This document shows, one piece after another, positions 38,501-40,994 of a DNA stretch of 40,994 bases (position 1 is the first letter of the stretch; each line of letters begins with the position of its first letter). Location: NCBI RefSeq assembly GCF_904846415.1, contig NZ_CAJHAR010000032.1, positions 1 to 40,994 of the forward strand. Direction: 5' to 3'. Position numbers and translations under genes: made by a program. Source of the stretch: Psychrobacter piscatorii. Its GTDB lineage: Bacteria > Pseudomonadota > Gammaproteobacteria > Pseudomonadales > Moraxellaceae. The notes under the pieces are model-generated. The model ran no database searches. It saw nothing but the letters and a program-made list of their open reading frames with translations, and was not told the DNA's origin.

Positions 38501-40049
38501 ATTGCTGACGGAAAAAATCACCGACATGGCGGATTTGCTGCGATAGCACTGCCATTGGCGTGTCATCACCCATCGAGCCTACTGGCTCTTGACCGTTTTC
38601 CGCATTAGGGCGGATGATCTCTGTACGCTCTTCATTGGTGATGTGATACATTTTTTGTAAGGCTTTTAGCTTATCGCCGCGGCACGCTTGCGCTGCTAAG
38701 GTTTCCTCTAAGCGCTCATCATCACGGACACGTGTCGCTTCTTCACGCAGCCACTTTCGATAGGGGTGCGCATTTTTCAGCAACGTTGCAACAGCAGTCG
38801 TATCCATCACTTGACCTGTCAACGTATCAATAACCAGCATTTGGCCTGGGCCGACACGACCTTTTGCCAACACATCTTGTGGTGAGTAGTCCCAAACACC
38901 AACTTCTGATGCGACGGTGATATAACCGTTCTTGGTCGTCACCCAACGTGATGGGCGTAAACCGTTTCTATCAAGCATACAGACAGCATAGCGTCCATCT
39001 TGGATCACAAGCCCTGCAGGACCATCCCACGCTTCCATATGCTGTGAGTAAAACTCATAAAACGCTCGCAAATCCATATCCATGCTATCGACGTTCTGCC
39101 ACGCTGGTGGAACCAAAATCGACATCGCATGGAACAAGTTCATGCCGCCAGACATTAGCACTTCAAGCATGTTATCTAAGCTTGATGAATCAGAACCTGT
39201 GCTGTTTACAAGCGGCGTCAATTCATTCAAGTTCGGCAATTTGTCTGATTTTAGCTTTGGCGTACGTGCTTTAGACCAGTTGCGGTTACCTGTAATGGTG
39301 TTCAACTCACCATTATGAGCCAGATAGCGGAACGGCTGTGCCAATGGCCATCGTGGCAAAGTATTGGTGGAGAAACGCTGATGGAAAACCACGATGTGTG
39401 ACGCCAAGCGCTCGTCTTGCAGATCCAAGAAAAATGCTGGTAAGTCTGATGGCATGACCAGACCTTTATAAATAATGGTCTGGCAGCTTAATGAACATAC
39501 ATAAAACAACTCATCATCAACCAGACGCTGCTCTGCTTTTTTGCGTGCAACAAACAGCTTACGGTTGAAATCTTCAGCAGCCAAGTCATCTGGCGCATTG
39601 ACAAATACCTGCTTAAAATCTGGTAATGTCTCACGGCCGATCTCACCCACAATACTCAAATCAAGTGGCACATCACGCCAGCCAGCGACTTCTAATCCTT
39701 GGGCGGTAATTTCATCGCTCAATACTTGCTGGCTATGCTTGGCTTTATCATCATCCAAATTGACGAACACCATACCAACGGCAAAGTTGTCTGTAATTGC
39801 GAATTGCTGCTCATTGGCGATCTGTTTAAAGAAGTCGGTAGGGGTCGCTAATAGTAGACCGCAACCATCACCAGTTCTACCATCGGCCGCCACACCACCA
39901 CGGTGTGTCATGCAACTTAAACTATGAATGGCGGTTTTTACCAAATTATGGCTGGCTTCACCCTTAATATGAGCAATTAAACCAAAACCGCAATTATCAG
40001 AAAAATCATCTGGCGTGGCCAGGTGTGTTTGCGAGGAAATCATTGACAT
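35586..40049 (-). CDS. gltB: Glutamate synthase [NADPH] large subunit
   Basis: Alpha subunit of GOGAT, making two glutamates from glutamine and 2-oxoglutarate. The start was set at the ATG at 40049, with AAAAGGA upstream; the open frame runs on to 40175, but that part does not look like GltB. The enzyme then has 1487 residues with a 19-residue propeptide before the Ntn nucleophile Cys20 ([14 protein letters not shown]), like E. coli GltB. Further motifs are [19 protein letters not shown] in the glutaminase domain, [16 protein letters not shown] and [18 protein letters not shown] in the FMN domain, [13 protein letters not shown] for the [3Fe-4S] cluster, and the Gly-rich C-terminal beta-helix. 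Confidence 0.97.
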   Translation of the reverse strand: MSMISSQTHLATPDDFSDNCGFGLIAHIKGEASHNLVKTAIHSLSCMTHRGGVAADGRTGDGCGLLLATPTDFFKQIANEQQFAITDNFAVGMVFVNLDDDKAKHSQQVLSDEITAQGLEVAGWRDVPLDLSIVGEIGRETLPDFKQVFVNAPDDLAAEDFNRKLFVARKKAEQRLVDDELFYVCSLSCQTIIYKGLVMPSDLPAFFLDLQDERLASHIVVFHQRFSTNTLPRWPLAQPFRYLAHNGELNTITGNRNWSKARTPKLKSDKLPNLNELTPLVNSTGSDSSSLDNMLEVLMSGGMNLFHAMSILVPPAWQNVDSMDMDLRAFYEFYSQHMEAWDGPAGLVIQDGRYAVCMLDRNGLRPSRWVTTKNGYITVASEVGVWDYSPQDVLAKGRVGPGQMLVIDTLTGQVMDTTAVATLLKNAHPYRKWLREEATRVRDDERLEETLAAQACRGDKLKALQKMYHITNEERTEIIRPNAENGQEPVGSMGDDTPMAVLSQQIRHVGDFFRQQFAQVTNPPIDPLRESIVMSLQTCLGAETNVFAPSARDAHRIILSSPVLSASKMQQLETLDDPAFKMARIDLNYDRTLELSDAIVAICEEVADNIRSGNTLIVLSDKDIDAEKVPANAILVTGAVHHYLIAQGIRTDANLVIETGLARDSHQIAVLIGFGATCVYPYLAYDVIDDLVATGELLGDPIQARVNFRKGLDKGLLKILSKMGISTIVSYRGAQLFEAVGLSEEVVSLCFKGVQSRIKGATFADLAADQAQLAANAFKRRAPLDQGGLLKFVFNKEYHAFNPDVINSLHTAVRTGDYENYQNYANLVNSRPVATLRDLLQLKTDNSIDVDDVEDISEILTRFDSAGMSLGALSPEAHESIAMAMNTIGGRSNSGEGGEDPARYGTLRNSKIKQVASGRFGVTPAYLRSAEVMQIKVAQGAKPGEGGQLPGGKVNALIARLRYSVPGVTLISPPPHHDIYSIEDLAQLIFDLKQVNPDALVSVKLVSRPGVGTIATGVAKAYADLITISGYDGGTAASPLSSIHHAGSPWELGLAETHQSLRVNGLRDKVRVQTDGGLKTGLDVVKAAILGAESFGFGTTPMIAVGCKYLRICHLNNCPTGVATQKAKLRDEHFIGEAEMLINFFKFVATETREWLAALGVRSMEELVGRTDLLDILEGNTDKQRHLDLTPLLFSHPASVGKAQTCQVERNEPFDKGLLAEQMISDMLVNIRQGSGGDYSYFVGNCDRSIGARISGEIAQVWGNLGMSDMPIKLRLTGTAGQSLGVWNAGGLNIELEGDANDYVGKGMAGGEIVIYPPKDSNFTAQETAIIGNTCLYGATGGKLYAAGTAGERFGVRNSGAHAVIEGTGDHCCEYMTGGIVTILGRTGLNFGAGMTGGFAYVLDMEGDFFDRCNHELIDLNRISSEQTEEHRIHLQQVIEAHVDKTGSAWGQTILDDFEHYVRKFYLVKPKAANIASLLKTTMADPQ

Positions 40050-40867
40050 AGCTTGTCCTTTTAAGTAGACGGGCAACTTACATCTCCAATGCGGAGCATA
40101 AGCTGGTACCCGTAAGCAGAACGGGCTGATAGTGGATATTCGGATAGTTGAATTAGTAAATGGTGCGAGGCTCAATCGACATCATGCTATAAAAGCAAGT
40201 AAACCTTTGACCCTCCTGGTCATCAGATAATGTCGTGACATATGCGTCGTATATTAAAGACAGTGAATGGCAGCGCTTTGAAACAGAGTAATTTATACTC
40301 CTAAATGCCAATTGCTTAGTCAGTAATACGTTATGTCGTTCGTTTAAGCATCGTTTGTTATGTCGTTATATCTAGCAATGAGAGCTGGACATCCAACCAT
40401 TTAATAACCGTGCATGTGGTTCGTCTTGAATATCTGACGCTCTGTATTCAAGCGCCTTATCCACTCTAAAAAGAGTGACAATAAGAGAGGTTGCGTCACT
40501 TACAAGCACTTTAACATAGTCAGTAAGTAGCCGCGCTTGAGACAACAAACCTTAGCAACACACCTTATAAATCGTTGATTTGTTACTAAATGCTTGTTTA
40601 ATAATAGTTTTTTACGATAACTATACAGAACGTCGCCCACAGTTATATTAGTTAATGATTCACAAAAAATCTAGTCTTTTCTATCGATTCATCAGCCATA
40701 ATTTGTATAAGGTCTCATTACTATTGGTTATAGGACGATTAAAAACCCATTAGAAATATAATATAAAGCGCCTACGTAGGGTTGCCTAAGGCAGTGGATG
40801 AGTTGTGTCTACCTTGAACACTTTGCCCCAAAATAGCGACAGTAGCCACTAATATATTAAAAAAACG
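40050..40867. other. 818-bp region upstream of gltB
   Basis: No coding frame longer than the shadow frames is supported, and no tRNA was recognised. It must hold the gltB promoter. Seen are a TGACC-N5-GGTCA inverted repeat at 40208-40222 and gttatgtcgtt repeated at 40330-40340 and 40357-40367. Confidence 0.5.
40208..40222. promoter_or_regulatory. TGACC-N5-GGTCA inverted repeat upstream of gltB
   Basis: A perfect 5-bp palindrome with a 5-nt spacer lies 159 bp upstream of the gltB start. It could be a regulator site for glutamate synthase, but no regulator can be named from sequence alone. Confidence 0.3.
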
Positions 40868-40994
40868 GGTGGTGTATCAAAAAGTATGCTGGGGTAATAA
40901 AGGAAGGGTGACAGTCAAAGCAAGATGATATATTTGAGGTTATGAAGACACAAATACAGATCAATTGCCCCGACTGTCACAGTCTTAGTCTAAA
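40868..40994 (+). mobile_element. Left end of an IS1-family-like element (partial)
   Basis: The stretch from about 40868 starts GGTGGTGTATC, like the GGTGATGCTGCC left end of IS1, and 74 bp later an InsA-like frame begins after TTTGAGGT, the same spacing and ribosome-binding pattern as IS1. The other end and the target duplication are outside the window. Confidence 0.6.
40942..40994 (+). CDS. InsA-like protein of an IS1-type element, N-terminal fragment
   Basis: Only 17 codons are in the window. They read MKTQIQINCPDCHSLSL, with a CPxC zinc-finger half like that of IS1 InsA (SISCPSC). TTTGAGGT stands just before the ATG. In IS1, InsA binds the terminal repeats and is fused to InsB by frameshifting to make the transposase. 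The rest lies beyond the window, so intactness is unknown. Confidence 0.6.
   Translation, partial: MKTQIQINCPDCHSLSL

Noticed and set aside
40049..40175. Longer N-terminus of GltB (42 extra residues)
   Set aside because: The extra part does not resemble GltB, and a strong AAAAGGA site stands before the ATG at 40049, which gives the expected short propeptide before the catalytic Cys.

Overview
The window looks like chromosomal DNA of a Moraxellaceae gammaproteobacterium, most likely Psychrobacter or a close relative. The grounds are moderate GC with AT-rich intergenic regions, Gram-negative housekeeping genes (valS, parC, gltBD, bioB, serB, rph, hemJ), an AhpA-like gene divergent from serB as in E. 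coli, and short BLUF photoreceptors resembling Acinetobacter BlsA. The genus is inference. No rRNA, tRNA or CRISPR array was recognised.

Layout. 1-126 is the right end of an insertion sequence, probably IS982-like, running into an unrecognised AT-rich gene (109-792, -). valS (940-3873, -) is divergent from a formate/nitrite-type channel with a histidine-rich tail (4165-5349, +). Next, on the minus strand, come a bile-acid/sodium symporter homologue, two tandem YbjQ-type proteins, a UPF0149/YecA-like protein, a tiny acidic protein and an AhpA/YtjB-like membrane protein (5516-10614). The plus strand then carries serB, a DUF368 membrane protein, a small membrane protein, an SCP2-like protein, bioB and hemJ (11093-16723). 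The minus strand follows with a secreted NlpC/P60-like protein, an unknown membrane protein, rph and two tandem fadD paralogues (16838-23379). parC (24160-26466, +) is followed after 3 nt by a small exported protein. 27094-28771 holds three tandem BLUF-family copies: one with the key flavin residues, one lacking the flavin-pocket Asn, one frameshifted and truncated. The rest is a hemerythrin-like protein (-), a Cof-type HAD hydrolase (+), an orphan PotD-like lipoprotein (+), a FUSC-type membrane protein (-) and gltB-gltD (-). The window ends in the left end of an IS1-like element (40868-40994).

Most of the window is ordinary core metabolism: glutamate, serine and biotin synthesis, haem, fatty-acid activation, translation, DNA topology and RNA maturation. 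Most transcription units end in clear hairpin terminators, several of them bidirectional between convergent genes. The accessory-looking parts are the two IS-bearing edges and the BLUF/hemerythrin block. The observations most worth a second look are the decaying BLUF array, a two-part hairpin in the 219-nt gltB-gltD spacer, and the His-rich FNT channel. Six starts were moved downstream from the longest open frame on the basis of ribosome-binding sites and family alignment: two BLUF copies and the third (broken) copy, potD, gltD and gltB.
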